Shown: piece by piece, positions 52,843-63,244 of the stretch
Position numbering within the stretch: the first letter of the stretch is position 1
Layout: every line of letters starts with the position of its first letter
DNA from: Populus alba
Taxonomy: Eukaryota > Streptophyta > Magnoliopsida > Malpighiales > Salicaceae
Reading direction: 5' to 3'
Length of the DNA: 64,000 bases
Assembly: GCF_005239225.2 (NCBI RefSeq)
Contig: NC_133284.1
Coordinates: 53,203,416 to 53,267,415 of the forward strand
Translations under genes and position numbers: made by a program
Notes under the pieces: model-generated
The model's input: only the letters and a program-made list of their open reading frames with translations
Database searches by the model: none
Told to the model about the DNA's origin: nothing

Positions 52843-54420
52843 TGCTTGACCGCTTTTTATGATCGGCTTGTTTTAACTCGCAAGTGCACGAGTGTGCAAT
52901 GTAGCAATTAACTCGGTAAGATCGAGGTCATATCCACAGAGAGCTAGATCTGAAAATTAAGCTAGGTAACAAAAAAAACTCGAGTGAAATTAAATTAACA
53001 ATAACTTGGTTGAAAATAATTGATGGATTTGTTTTCAAAGATGAAAAAGTGTAAATAGATTTTAAATTACAAGAAAAAGTAAGTCTTGGTCCAAATCAAT
53101 TTTAATGGTGATTTATTGGTGATTTCTTCAACATATATAAGATAACTCAACCTAATATCAATGATGGTGATATTAGATCGAAAGATATTACAATGAAGTT
53201 TAAAAAGATGAAGATTGATTATTGCTTAAGAATGAACAAGTACTTTCATATTAAGTAAGACATTGAATCAAGCAATCTCTATACCAAAACTAAGGTTTGT
53301 GCATAAAAATTCAAGATTATAACATTACTTAAATGATTTCTAAAATTTCTTTGCAATAATAAAACATTCATGAAGAAAATAGAAGATAAACATTAAGATT
53401 CATTCATATCTTAAATAACTCACCTCAATCACCATCATCCTTGATTTGGATCCAAGAAAGAGATTAGCCAACCATGATTATATATAAGAACACTTTAATA
53501 AACATGAAATAACTTGAATCAAACTGAAATAATGAGTTTTACAAACTAAAGAACCGAAATCTATAAAGAAGAACACAACACAATTTCAGTAAAAATTCTG
53601 ACACAAATCTGACTCTAACTTTGGACAACAATTAGACCCTCTTAGAAGTCTCCTTTGGAGATGTCTATTAGACACATATTTATAGGCCATTCGGTTAGCT
53701 TTCCAGAGTTTTAAAGAACAACTCATTTGTACATCTGAGTCAAAAGTTATGGGCAAAACATCGGAAGGTGTTCTGAAAAATCAAATCAGGCCAGCTTGGA
53801 GAACACTTTGTTGCACGTTTTTCTTCCTCCTTTATGAGCTGTCTCTTTCTTCTTTTTGACCCAAAATAATGTCACAATGTCCCCTCCAGCTTTCCATCCA
53901 TGTGCTTGCCCTCTTGGATCAATGAATTGCCCAAAATAAAGCAAATGTTATTTGTTGTGTGGACATGTAAGATCATGGATTATGCTTGGGCTGATTTGGG
54001 GCTGAATTTGAGCATCAAATAAGTATACAAATGTACCGATTATTTGAGCTAAGATTGACATTGAAACCTTGAGTGTTTAATGGTTGAAGTTTGCACACAA
54101 CATAAGGCAAGTTTGGGCTTGAAATAGATCATATGATATTCTTTTCTAGAATTGGAATAGAATTGATTTTTGGGGCAAATTTAGAGCACTTATTTGAACC
54201 AAGATTTGCTTCAATCTTCAACTAAATTTCTCTTCAATTCTTTGTTCCGAATTCTGACGTTGAATTTTCTGAAATAATTCATTTAAGCTCTAAAAACCTA
54301 TCGAAACATTAAAAGAAACTTCATTACTAAAAAGCACATCACTTATTACAAAAACCCAAATAAAAACAATAAATACATATGTAAAATAAAAGACTTAATG
54401 ATACTTTTGATGCACAATCA
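52843..54420 (-). repeat. 3' LTR of the Athila element (1,578 bp)
   Basis: In plus orientation it starts tgcttgaccgc and ends gcacaatca. The transcribed strand has CCTATAAATAT at 53,676-53,686 as the TATA box. It retains an 85-bp segment (53,721-53,805) that the other LTR has lost. Confidence 0.95.
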
Positions 54421-54433
54421 CTCCCCCCAACTT
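54421..54433 (-). other. Polypurine tract of the Athila element
   Basis: The minus strand reads AAGTTGGGGGGAG directly before the TG of the 3' LTR. Confidence 0.93.
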
Positions 54434-55632
54434 AGATTTTGCTAGTCCTCAAGCAAAACAAAACATAAAACCTTTGAAATAAAAACAATAATAATGACAT
54501 AATTAGGCTCGACTCATCACACTTAAAGGACCTATCATGCAAACATTGGTATCTTTAACTTAGTGCACACAATAGCAAATAAAGAAAAATAAGCATTTAT
54601 CATGCAACCAAAATAATTGATGCACGCGAAAACTCAACTTGTAATCCTCCCTTCTCACTACTTCAAACAAGGTAGCAAACCAGAGAAATATCTATATACT
54701 TTTTTTTTCTTTTCTCTTTTTTTTTTTTTTGAAGATATTATTTATTCTTTGTCTTTAAGTGGTCACTTCCCTTTTGATGTGAATACAAACATTTGTGATG
54801 AATGCACCCGGTTACTCACAAAGTCACAAACTTAAAGTGCTTTTGTATACTCATATTTCAAGCTGCCGTTTGACGTAAAGATAAACATTTGTGATGAATA
54901 CCCCTAGTTACTGAGCAACTCAAAACATTGGAGTAGATAGAACTTTGTACACATTTATTTATTGAATTGTCTAATAATTATTACTCTATTTACTTAAACC
55001 TTGTTTAGGACTAGATCAAAAGGGATGATCACAAGTAAAGCATCACACTCATCTTTTATGCATAATCACACAACTCACACAACTTTTACAAGGAAAAATG
55101 TACTTCAATAATCTTAAAAAAAAGTATGCTATATCTTGCTTTATAAGATATTATATATCCCAAATTAAAGCATGCAATGTTCAACACAATAATGAATCCA
55201 AAAAATGTAATGTTGATCCTAAACAAGTCTCATTCACATACGAATGCAAGTTTTTTTTTTTTAACAAGCATGGTTATCTCAAGCATTCAACATAATCAAA
55301 TATCTAAAATTAAGTTTTACATTATCCTTAATGTAAAAAGGAAAGAGAAGAAAAGTATAAAGATTAGAAAACTGTTACTCCCCTTTTGTTTTCAAGGATG
55401 AATGTCTGATTGACTTGGACATGAGCTGACTTCTTGCTTGATTTTTTTTAACCTGCATATCACAACTAAAAGAAAACATTGATTTTTTTTTTTGAAAATA
55501 AAGAACCTCACACCCCCCAACTTAAAATAAAGCATTGTCCCTAATGCATGAATAAGAAAATATAAGAGATGGAAGAAAGAAAATAAAAATAAAAATGAAA
55601 AAAATAAAAATAAAAACTCATTACTTCTGATA
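54434..55632 (-). other. 3' non-coding region of the Athila element, with a second polypurine-like tract
   Basis: No long open frame exists, so the envelope-like gene of some Athila elements is absent. The minus strand at 55,511-55,523 reads AAGTTGGGGGGTG, almost a copy of the terminal polypurine tract, and could serve as an internal priming site. The rest is AT-rich. Confidence 0.75.
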
Positions 55633-57435
55633 CTACAATGGTATTGGATCTTCAAGATCCAATGTCTCAACTTCAGCCACAACATTTTCAAGATAAGGTT
55701 TCAATCGATGACCATTTACTTTGAAAACATTTCCATTCTTAGGATTTTCTACCTCAAATGCACCATGCTCAGAGATGGATTTAATCACAAATGGACCAAT
55801 CCATTTTGTCCTCAACTTCCCAGGAAAGAGATGTAATCGTGAATTATACAAGAGAACCTTTTGACCAACATGAAAGGATTTCCTAAGAATATGTTTATCA
55901 TGCAAAGTTTTCATCTTATGTTTAGAAATTTTTGCATTTTCAAATGCATCATTTCTCAGCTCCTCTAATTCATCCAATTGAAGCTTTTTATTTTTGCCAA
56001 CCTCGTTTTCATTGTCATTGAATTGCCGGATGGCCCAATATGCACGGTGCTCAATCTCAACAGGGAGATGACAAGGCTTTCCATAAACTAGTCTATTAGG
56101 AGACATTCCTAAAGAGGTCTTGTAAGCAGTGCGATATGCCCACAAAGCATCAACTAGTCGTAGGGACCAATCTTTACGGTTTGGATTGATTGTTTTCTCT
56201 AAAATGTTCTTGATCTCCCTATTTGCCAACTCAGCTTGGCCACTAGTCTGTGGGTGATAGGGGGTGCTGACCTTGTGAATTACACCATATTTTCTCATCA
56301 AAATCCCAACGGGCTTGTTACAAAAAATGTTTCCCCCATCACTAATCATAGCCCGGGGCATGCCAAAACAAGAGAAAATATTTTCTTTCAAGAATTTGAC
56401 AACAACATGATGATCATTAGTTCGAGATGCAATGGCCTCCACCCATTTAGACACATAATCAACAGCTACAAGGATGAATTGGTAACCAAATGAACTTGGA
56501 AAAGGTCCCATGAAATCAATCCCCCAACAATCAAATATTTCCAAAACAAGAATGGGGTTAAGGGGCATCATGTTACGCCTAGTGAGGTTACCTAGTCGTT
56601 GGCATCAGTCACATGCAACACAGAAGGCATGGACATCTTTGAACATAGCGGGCCAATAAAAACCACACTGCAAGATCTTGGCAGTGGTTTTCTTGGAAGA
56701 GAAATGCCCACCACAGGCTAATGCATGACAAAAATTAATGACACTTGGAATTTCATGATCAGGGATGCACCGCCTAACAATTTGGTCAGGGCAATATTTA
56801 AATAGGTAGGGGTCATCCCAAAAAAAAGTACGCATGTTGCACAAGAATTTTTGTTTATCAAGTTTAGACCAATGAGAAGGAATCTGACTTGTGGCTAGGT
56901 AATTTGCTATGTCAGCATACCATGGAGAGCCAATGTAGGAAACAGTACCTGCACAAAATAAATTTTCATTTATTGGAGATTCATCAGTTATGGTCTCATA
57001 GCTTGAAAGACGGGACAAATGATCAGCCACAACATTCTCTACTCCCTTTTTATCTCGAATTTCAAGGTTAAACTCTTGGAGTAAGAGGATCCATCGAATC
57101 AAACGTGGCTTGGCATCCTGTTTTGTGAGCAAGTATTTCAATGCTGCATGATCAGTGAAAACAATAACAAGAGATCCAACCAAATAAGACCTAAACTTGT
57201 CTAATGCAAAGACCGCAGCTAAGAGTTCTTTTTCAGTTGTAGTGTAATTCAATTGAGCATCATTCAGAGTCTTGCTAGCATAATAAATGACATGAGGCTT
57301 CTTATCTTTTCTTTACCCTAAAACAGCCCCTACCGCAAAATCACTAGCATCACACATCAGTTCAAATGGTAAAGACCAATCAGGAGCTTGCATGATTGGT
57401 GCAGTGGTTAACAACCCTTTAAGCTTTTCAAAAGC
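55633..57435 (-). pseudogene. Athila RNase H and integrase
   Basis: RNase H lies at about 56,995-57,435 with [22 protein letters not shown] and [11 protein letters not shown] stop lies inside the first motif region (near 57,315). Integrase follows. Its HHCC site has two His around [11 protein letters not shown], one Cys in CVACD and the partner Cys after a TGA at about 56,605. The catalytic core has [10 protein letters not shown] (Asp), MISDGGNIF (Asp) and [12 protein letters not shown] (Glu). The C-terminal part reads [20 protein letters not shown] and GPFVIKSI, which is the GPY/F module. There is no chromodomain, in keeping with Athila. The frame ends at DPIPL (55,633). Confidence 0.92.
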
Positions 57436-58263
57436 TTATTGACATTTTGATGTCCAATCAAATTGGACATCTTGTGACAACAAGTTACACAATGGTTTGG
57501 CAATGGTACTAAAAGAATGAATGAATCTTCGATAGAAACCAACGTGTCCTAAAAAGGATCTCACATCTTTCACAGTCCTAGGGGTAGGTAATTTTTGAAT
57601 AACTTCAACTTTTGACTTATCCACCTCTATCCCTTTTGAAGAGCCAATGTGACCTAAGACAATGCCATGTGTCATCATAAAATGACACTTCTCCCAATTA
57701 AGTACAAGATTGCTCTCTTCACATCTTTCAAGAACTTTTTCTAAATGCATTAGACACAACTCATAAGAATCCCCATAAACTGAAAAATCATCCATGAAAA
57801 CTTCCAAAAACTTTTCCACCATGTCACTAAAGATACTCATCATACACCTTTGAAAAGTGGTTGGTGCATTACACAAGCCAAAAGGCATTCTTCTATAAGC
57901 ATAGGTACCAAAAAGACAAGTGAAAGTGGTTTTTTCTTGGTCTTCTAAAGAAATCTCAATTTGGTTGTAACCTGAGTATCCATCAAGAAAACAATAGAAA
58001 GCTCTTCCGGCTACTCTTTCAAGCACTTGGTCTAAAAATGGAAGCGGAAAATGGTCCTTCCTAGTCACCATGTTCAACTTACGATAATCAATGCACATAC
58101 GCCATCCAGTTTGGATTCTAGTTGGTACTAGCTCATTATTTTCATTTTTCACAACAGTGACTCCAAATTTTTTTAGGACAACTTGGGTTGGACTAACCCA
58201 TTTTGAGTTTGCAATGGGGTAAATGATACCCGCATCAAGTAGCTTAAGCACTTCACCTCTCAC
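57436..58263 (-). pseudogene. Athila reverse transcriptase
   Basis: The open frame of 275 codons carries WRMCIDYRKLNMVTRKDHFP, FYCFLDGYSGYNQIEI, RMPFGLCNAPTTFQRCM and the catalytic FMDD (VFMDDFSVYGD), followed by the thumb and connection region (SFLGHVGFYRRFIHSF). It ends in a TAA near 57,436. At its start the frame is shifted relative to the upstream piece by what looks like loss of four bases from a short gaag repeat near 58,265. The polymerase residues are intact, but the enzyme cannot be translated with its neighbours. Confidence 0.93.
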
Positions 58264-59017
58264 TACTTCATGTTTGGGTTCAGTCGTCTTTGCATTTGCC
58301 TCACAGATTTAGCCTCTTCTTCAAGATAAATTCTATGTGTACATAAAAGAGGGCTAATTCCTTTCAAGTCAGTGATTGTCCACCCAATTGCTTTCTTGTG
58401 TTTTCTCACCACTCTCAAAAGTTCTTGTTCCTGCTCTATGCTAAGTTTTGATGAAATCACAATAGGATATGATTCATCTTCCCCTAGAAATGCATACTTA
58501 AGATCACTTGGTAAAGGCTTCCTTTCTGGTTTATAAGGTTGGATAAGAGATGACTCAACTTTCATTTGGGGTGAAATCAAAGGCTCAAACGATGGGGTCC
58601 ATTGACCTATTAACATAATAGGCATTGGATCTAGATAAGTCTCAACTTCTCTTAATTACTCATCAACACATTCCAAAGAACAAAATCTTTCATCATGAAT
58701 TAAAGTTCTCTCCAATGGATCCTTGATCCACACGCTCTCAAAGTGTTCTTGACAAACTGTTAGGATCAAATCTACCTCTCTAATGTACTCATGTTCACCA
58801 ATTTGTTTGGAGACATTGAAAATGTTCATCTCCACAGTCATATTCCCAAAAGACAATTTCATCACCCTATTCCTACAGTCAATTAAAGCATTGGATGTAG
58901 CTGGGAAAGGTCTACCTAAGATGACTGGATGGGAGCATTAGAACCTTGAATAGGTGCGATGTCTAACACTACAAAATCAACAGGAAAATAGAATTTATCT
59001 ACTTGGACCAACACATC
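58264..59017 (-). pseudogene. Athila protease-RT linker, broken in three places
   Basis: Piece one follows the TAG at 59,018 (DVLVQVDKFYFPVDFVVLD) and is shifted by one base near 58,932. Piece two (58,656 upward) has MKLSFGNMTVEMNIFNVSKQ and ends in a TAA. Piece three (58,263-58,625) reads PYKPERKPLPSDLKYAFLGE and ends in NPNMK. The sequence is characteristic of the region between protease and RT in Athila elements. Four frame disruptions in under 800 bp indicate long neutrality. Confidence 0.85.
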
Positions 59018-61081
59018 CTAAACAATACCCTTGGGAATCTTGATTGACCTATCAGCTAATTGAAGGGTGATTCGAGTAGGCTTGATTTCTCCTAAACCTA
59101 ACTGTTCGTAAACAGTGTAGGGTATTAAATTCACACTTGCTCCTAAATCCAATAAAGCTTGGTCTATCTTATGACTTCCAATAATGCATGAAATGGTAGG
59201 ACAACCAGGATCCTTGTATTTGGGAGGGGTCTTAAACTGGATGATGGCACTAGCATGCTCAGTTAGAAAGGCTCTTTCTTTCACATTCAATCTCCTTTTG
59301 ACTGTGCATAAGTCCTTAAGGAACTTTGTATAAGATGGGACTTGTTTAATTGCATCAAGGAGTGGAATGTTGACTTTCACTTGTTTGAACAATTCATAGA
59401 TTTTCGAGTTCATAAGATCATGTTTAGGTTTCCCTAACCTCTGTGGAAATGGTGCTCTAGGAACAAATTCTAAACCACTCACTTTGACTCCAATTTTTCT
59501 TGAATCATCTCCTTTCTCACTCAACTCTTTCTCATTTATCGCGCCTTCTTTATCACTCAAACTCTCATTTGTCACTTGTGTTTTGATTCCCTTTTCACTT
59601 TCCCTAGATTTCTCCTCCATAATACCTTTAGGAATCCCAAAACCTATAGCTTTGTCAACAATCTTTCCACTTCTAAGGGTAGTGATGGCTTGGACTTGTT
59701 CATGGTTTGAAGGTTCACTAAGTGAGGATTCACTCATGTGTACCTGACCTCTAGGATTTGGCATTGGTTGAGCTGGGATCTTTCCCTTCTCTTGAATGCT
59801 TAGTGATTGAGTCAACTTGGTTAGTTGACTTCGAATGTCATCTAAGGTCCTATTGGTCTGGTCTTGAAATTTGTAAGCTTGGTTGTTGATTCTTCCTTGT
59901 GTTTGTATGAATTGTTGAAGAGTATCCTTTAGGGATCTCTTATGAGGTGGTTGGTATGTGTTATGTGTGGGAGCATGAAATGGTTGGGGTGGAGGTTGAA
60001 ATGTTTGAGGTACTGAAGAGCCCTCATTTCTCCATCCAAAATTTGGGTGGTTCCTCCATCCAGGATTATAGGTCTTAGAGTAGGGATTGCCTACTTGGTT
60101 TGAAAATGGCTTTCTAACATTACTCGAATCAGTAGTTTGGCCATATAGCACTTTCTTGAAGGCTGGAATGGTAGGACACTCAGTTGTCCGATGCCCTTTG
60201 CTCTCACAAACAACACAACTTTCCTCTTGGTGTTCACTCATGACATGCACTTTTTTAATCTCAAGAGACTCTACTTTCCTAGCCAATGAGGCTAATCTAG
60301 CATTGAGATCATTAGTCTCTTTCAATTGGAACTTCCCACTTGAATGAGAAATGGTGTTTCTAGACTCAATATGAAGTGGGAGAGAAGTCTCCCATTGCTT
60401 TGTGTTTTCAGCTAATTGATCAAAAAAATCGAAGGCTTCACTTGGTTCTTTGTCATAAAACTCACCATTACACATGGTTGACACTAGCTTTTTAAAATCT
60501 GCGGTAAGAGAGTCGTAGAAGAAACTCACTAGCCTCCACATCTCAAAACCATGGTGGGGGCATGCATTTAACAAGTCTTTGAACCTTTCCCAAGCTTGGT
60601 GAAATGACTCATTTGGACTACAAGAAAAATTCTGACGTTGTAAGGCTGCCGTCCTATGAGTGGGGAAGTATTTTTTCAAAACTTTAGCTTGCATTTCTCT
60701 CCATGTACCTATAGACCTAGGACGCAAGGAGTTTAGCCAAAGCTTGGCTTTATCCTTTAGAGAGAATGGGAACAATTTAAGCAGAATAGTTTCCTCGGTG
60801 CATGTTCTATAAATAAAAGTATTACATACCTCTTCAAAGTCCTTAATGTGTATATATGGATTTTCAGAATCCATACCGTGAAATGTGGGAAGAAGTTGAA
60901 TCATGCCCGGTTTCAAATTGAAAGCTTGTTGGTTAAGAGGCAAGATAATACACGAAGGTGTACTTTGTCTAGCTGGGTGAAGATACTCTATAAGAGTTTG
61001 AAAATTAGGTTGATCATTGAATTGTGGAGGTCCATTACCTTGAACACTCCCTTCACCCTCTACATCTTCGACATTAGCCAT
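59018..61081 (-). CDS. Athila gag with zinc knuckle and protease domain
   Basis: The 687-codon frame starts MANVEDVEGEGSVQ. It has the gag capsid domain (PYIHIKDFEEVCNTF near 80, LKDKAKLWLNSLRP, WREMQAKVLKKYFPTHR, NESFHQAWERFKDLLNACPH). A CCHC knuckle CVVCESKGHRTTEC lies near 292, followed by a Gln/Pro/Asn-rich linker (QPPPQPFHAPTHNTYQPPHK). The aspartic protease at the end carries DLGASVNLIPYTVYEQLGLG; Athila-type elements often have DLGA in place of DTGA. The frame ends in a TAG at 59,018, probably a nonsense change, since the normal downstream residues follow in register. The gag part is fully open. Confidence 0.93.
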   Translation of the reverse strand: MANVEDVEGEGSVQGNGPPQFNDQPNFQTLIEYLHPARQSTPSCIILPLNQQAFNLKPGMIQLLPTFHGMDSENPYIHIKDFEEVCNTFIYRTCTEETILLKLFPFSLKDKAKLWLNSLRPRSIGTWREMQAKVLKKYFPTHRTAALQRQNFSCSPNESFHQAWERFKDLLNACPHHGFEMWRLVSFFYDSLTADFKKLVSTMCNGEFYDKEPSEAFDFFDQLAENTKQWETSLPLHIESRNTISHSSGKFQLKETNDLNARLASLARKVESLEIKKVHVMSEHQEESCVVCESKGHRTTECPTIPAFKKVLYGQTTDSSNVRKPFSNQVGNPYSKTYNPGWRNHPNFGWRNEGSSVPQTFQPPPQPFHAPTHNTYQPPHKRSLKDTLQQFIQTQGRINNQAYKFQDQTNRTLDDIRSQLTKLTQSLSIQEKGKIPAQPMPNPRGQVHMSESSLSEPSNHEQVQAITTLRSGKIVDKAIGFGIPKGIMEEKSRESEKGIKTQVTNESLSDKEGAINEKELSEKGDDSRKIGVKVSGLEFVPRAPFPQRLGKPKHDLMNSKIYELFKQVKVNIPLLDAIKQVPSYTKFLKDLCTVKRRLNVKERAFLTEHASAIIQFKTPPKYKDPGCPTISCIIGSHKIDQALLDLGASVNLIPYTVYEQLGLGEIKPTRITLQLADRSIKIPKGIV

Positions 61082-61710
61082 AATAAAAATAATAATAACA
61101 ATTATATGAATATGAAAGGAAAGGAAAAAGAAAAAGAAGATTGCAAATAAAAGTAAAGAAACGTAAAAGATAAAGTAATAGCTGAAAAATAAAAATACAA
61201 CAAATTAGGAAATTCACACTCCAACTGCTAAGTAATATTAACAACAATAAACATTAAAAGATAATTATAACAAGCATGAATAAAAAGACGGTAATACCGG
61301 CCAAGCACTTAAACAATAAATATTAGAAAAATAATCACAACAAAACAACAAAATAAAATAAAATAAACAAGAGGCGGTAATACCGGCCAAGCACTTCAGA
61401 CAATATATATTAGAAAAATAATCACAACAAAACAACAAAATGAAATAAAATAAAATAAACAAGAGGCGGTAAAACCAGCCTTATAATATAAACAATAAAT
61501 ATTAGAAACTAATTAGATTAGACATTAAAAGAAAAATGGTTGAACCAACCAAAATCCAACAATTAGTAGTCCAGTCCACAGTACAATATCCGAAAAGTTG
61601 AGGTCATTTTTTTTTTTAGACGGGAAAACCAGCCATTTGATTTTATATTTATATGTATTTTTTTTTTGTTTTCCAATAATACAAACTAAATTTGTTACCT
61701 TTGCTTGCTA
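61082..61710 (-). other. Leader of the Athila element with 86-92-bp tandem repeats
   Basis: cggtaataccggccaagcac starts near 61,289 and 61,375, and a variant (cggtaaaaccagcc) starts near 61,467, so the unit is 86-92 bp long. A fourth trace (gggaaaaccagcc) lies near 61,622. The region is the transcribed but untranslated leader between primer site and gag. Confidence 0.8.
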
Positions 61711-61730
61711 GCTCCCCGGCAACGGTGCCA
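61711..61730 (-). other. Primer-binding site for tRNA-Asp (Athila)
   Basis: The minus strand reads TGGCACCGTTGCCGGGGAGC. This matches the complement of the plant tRNA-Asp 3' end (including CCA) at 18 of 20 positions by my reading. It starts four bases after the CA end of the 5' LTR. Confidence 0.93.
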
Positions 61731-61734
61731 AAAT

Positions 61735-63239
61735 TGCTTGACTGCTTTTTATGATCGGCTTGTTTTAACTCGCAAGTGCACAAATGTGCGATGTAGCAAT
61801 TAACTCGGTAAGATCGAGGTCATATCCACAGAGAGCTAGATCTGAAAATTAAGCTAGGTAACAAAAAAACACTCGAGAGAAATTAAATTAACAATAACTT
61901 GGTTGAAAATAGTTGATGGATTTGTTTTCAAAGATGAAAAAGTGTAAATAGATTTTAAATTACAAGAAAAAGTAAGTCTTGGTCCAAATCAATTTTAATG
62001 GTGATGTATTGGTGATTTCTTCAACATATATAAGATAACTCAACCTAATATCAACGATGGTGATATTAGATCGGAAGATATTACAATGACGTTTAAAAAG
62101 ATGAAGATTGATTATTGCTTAAGAATGAACAAGTACTTTCATATTAAGTAAGACATTGAATCAAGCAATCTCTATACCGAAACTAAGGTTTGTGCATAAA
62201 AATTCAAGATTATAACATTACCTAAATGATTTCTAAAATTTCTTTGTAATAATAAAACATTCATGAAGAAAATAGAAGATAAACATTAAGATTCATTCAT
62301 ATCTTAAATAACTCACCTCAATCACCATCATCCTTGATTTGGATCCAAGAAAGAGATTAGCCAACCATGATTATATATAAGAACACTTTAATAAACATGA
62401 AATAACTTGAATCAAACTGAAATAATGAGTTTTACAAACTAAAGAACTGAAATCTATAAAGAAGAACACAACACAATTTCAGTAAAAATTCTGACACAAA
62501 TCTGACTCTAACTTTGGACAGCAATTAGACCCTCTTAGAAGCCTCCTTTGGAGATGTCTATTAGAAACATATTTATAGGCCATTCGGTTAGCTTTCCAGA
62601 GTTTTAAAGAACACTTTGGTGCACGTTTTTCTTCCTCCTTTATGAGCTGTCTCTTTCTTCTTTTTGACCCAAAATAATGTCACAATGTCCCCTCCAGCTT
62701 TCCATCCATGTGCTTGCCCTCTTGGATCAATGAATTGCCCAAAATAAAGCAAATGTTATTTGTTGTGTGGACATGTAAGATCATGGATTATGCTTGGGCT
62801 GATTTGGGGTTGATTTGGGGCTGAATTTGAGCATAAAATAAGTATACAAATGTACCGATTATTTGGGCTAAGATTGACATTGAAACCTTGAGTGTTTGAT
62901 GGTTGAAGTTTGCACACAACATAAGGCAAGTTTGGGCTTGAAATAGATCATATGATTTTCTTTTCTAGAATTGGAATAGAATTGATTTTTGGGGCAAATT
63001 TAGAGCACTTATTTGAACCAATATTTGCTTCAATCTTCAACTAAATTTCTCTTCAATTCTTTGTTCCGAATTCTGATGTTGAATTTTCTGAAATAATTCA
63101 TTTAAGCTCTAAAAACCTATCGAAACATTAAAAGAAACTTCATTACTAAAAAGCACATCACTTATTATAAAAACCCAAATAAAAACAATAAATACATATG
63201 TAAAATAAAAGACTTAATGATACTTTTGATGCACAATCA
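61735..63239 (-). repeat. 5' LTR of the Athila element (1,505 bp)
   Basis: It runs tgcttgactgc to gcacaatca in plus orientation. The TATA box is at 62,569-62,579 on the minus strand. Relative to the 3' LTR it lacks 85 bp near 62,612 and has an 11-bp tandem gain (tgatttggggt) near 62,810. Confidence 0.95.
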
Positions 63240-63244
63240 AAGGT
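63240..63244. repeat. Target-site duplication (aaggt), right side of the Athila element
   Basis: This is an exact copy of 52,838-52,842, directly after the LTR terminus. Confidence 0.93.

Larger units (their letters stand above)
52843..63239 (-). mobile_element. Athila-type Ty3/gypsy retrotransposon, complete but inactivated
   Basis: Two LTRs (52,843-54,420 and 61,735-63,239) face the same way and enclose a tRNA-Asp primer site, gag, protease, reverse transcriptase, RNase H, integrase and a polypurine tract. The element is flanked by aaggt on both sides. The order protease-RT-RNase H-integrase marks Ty3/gypsy, and DLGAS in the protease and FMDD in RT are typical of the Athila branch. Between integrase and the 3' LTR there is no envelope-like ORF. 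Stops and frameshifts inactivate nearly every domain. By eye the LTRs differ at about 27 substitutions plus a few indels, so the insertion is moderately recent. It interrupts ORF1 of an endogenous pararetrovirus. Confidence 0.95.

Noticed and set aside
54434..55632. Search for an envelope-like ORF downstream of Athila integrase
   Set aside because: No long open frame, signal peptide or membrane segment is found on the minus strand here.
61265..61462. Minus-strand frame with repeated Phe/Leu/Tyr blocks
   Set aside because: It is the translation of the 86-92-bp tandem repeat in the Athila leader.
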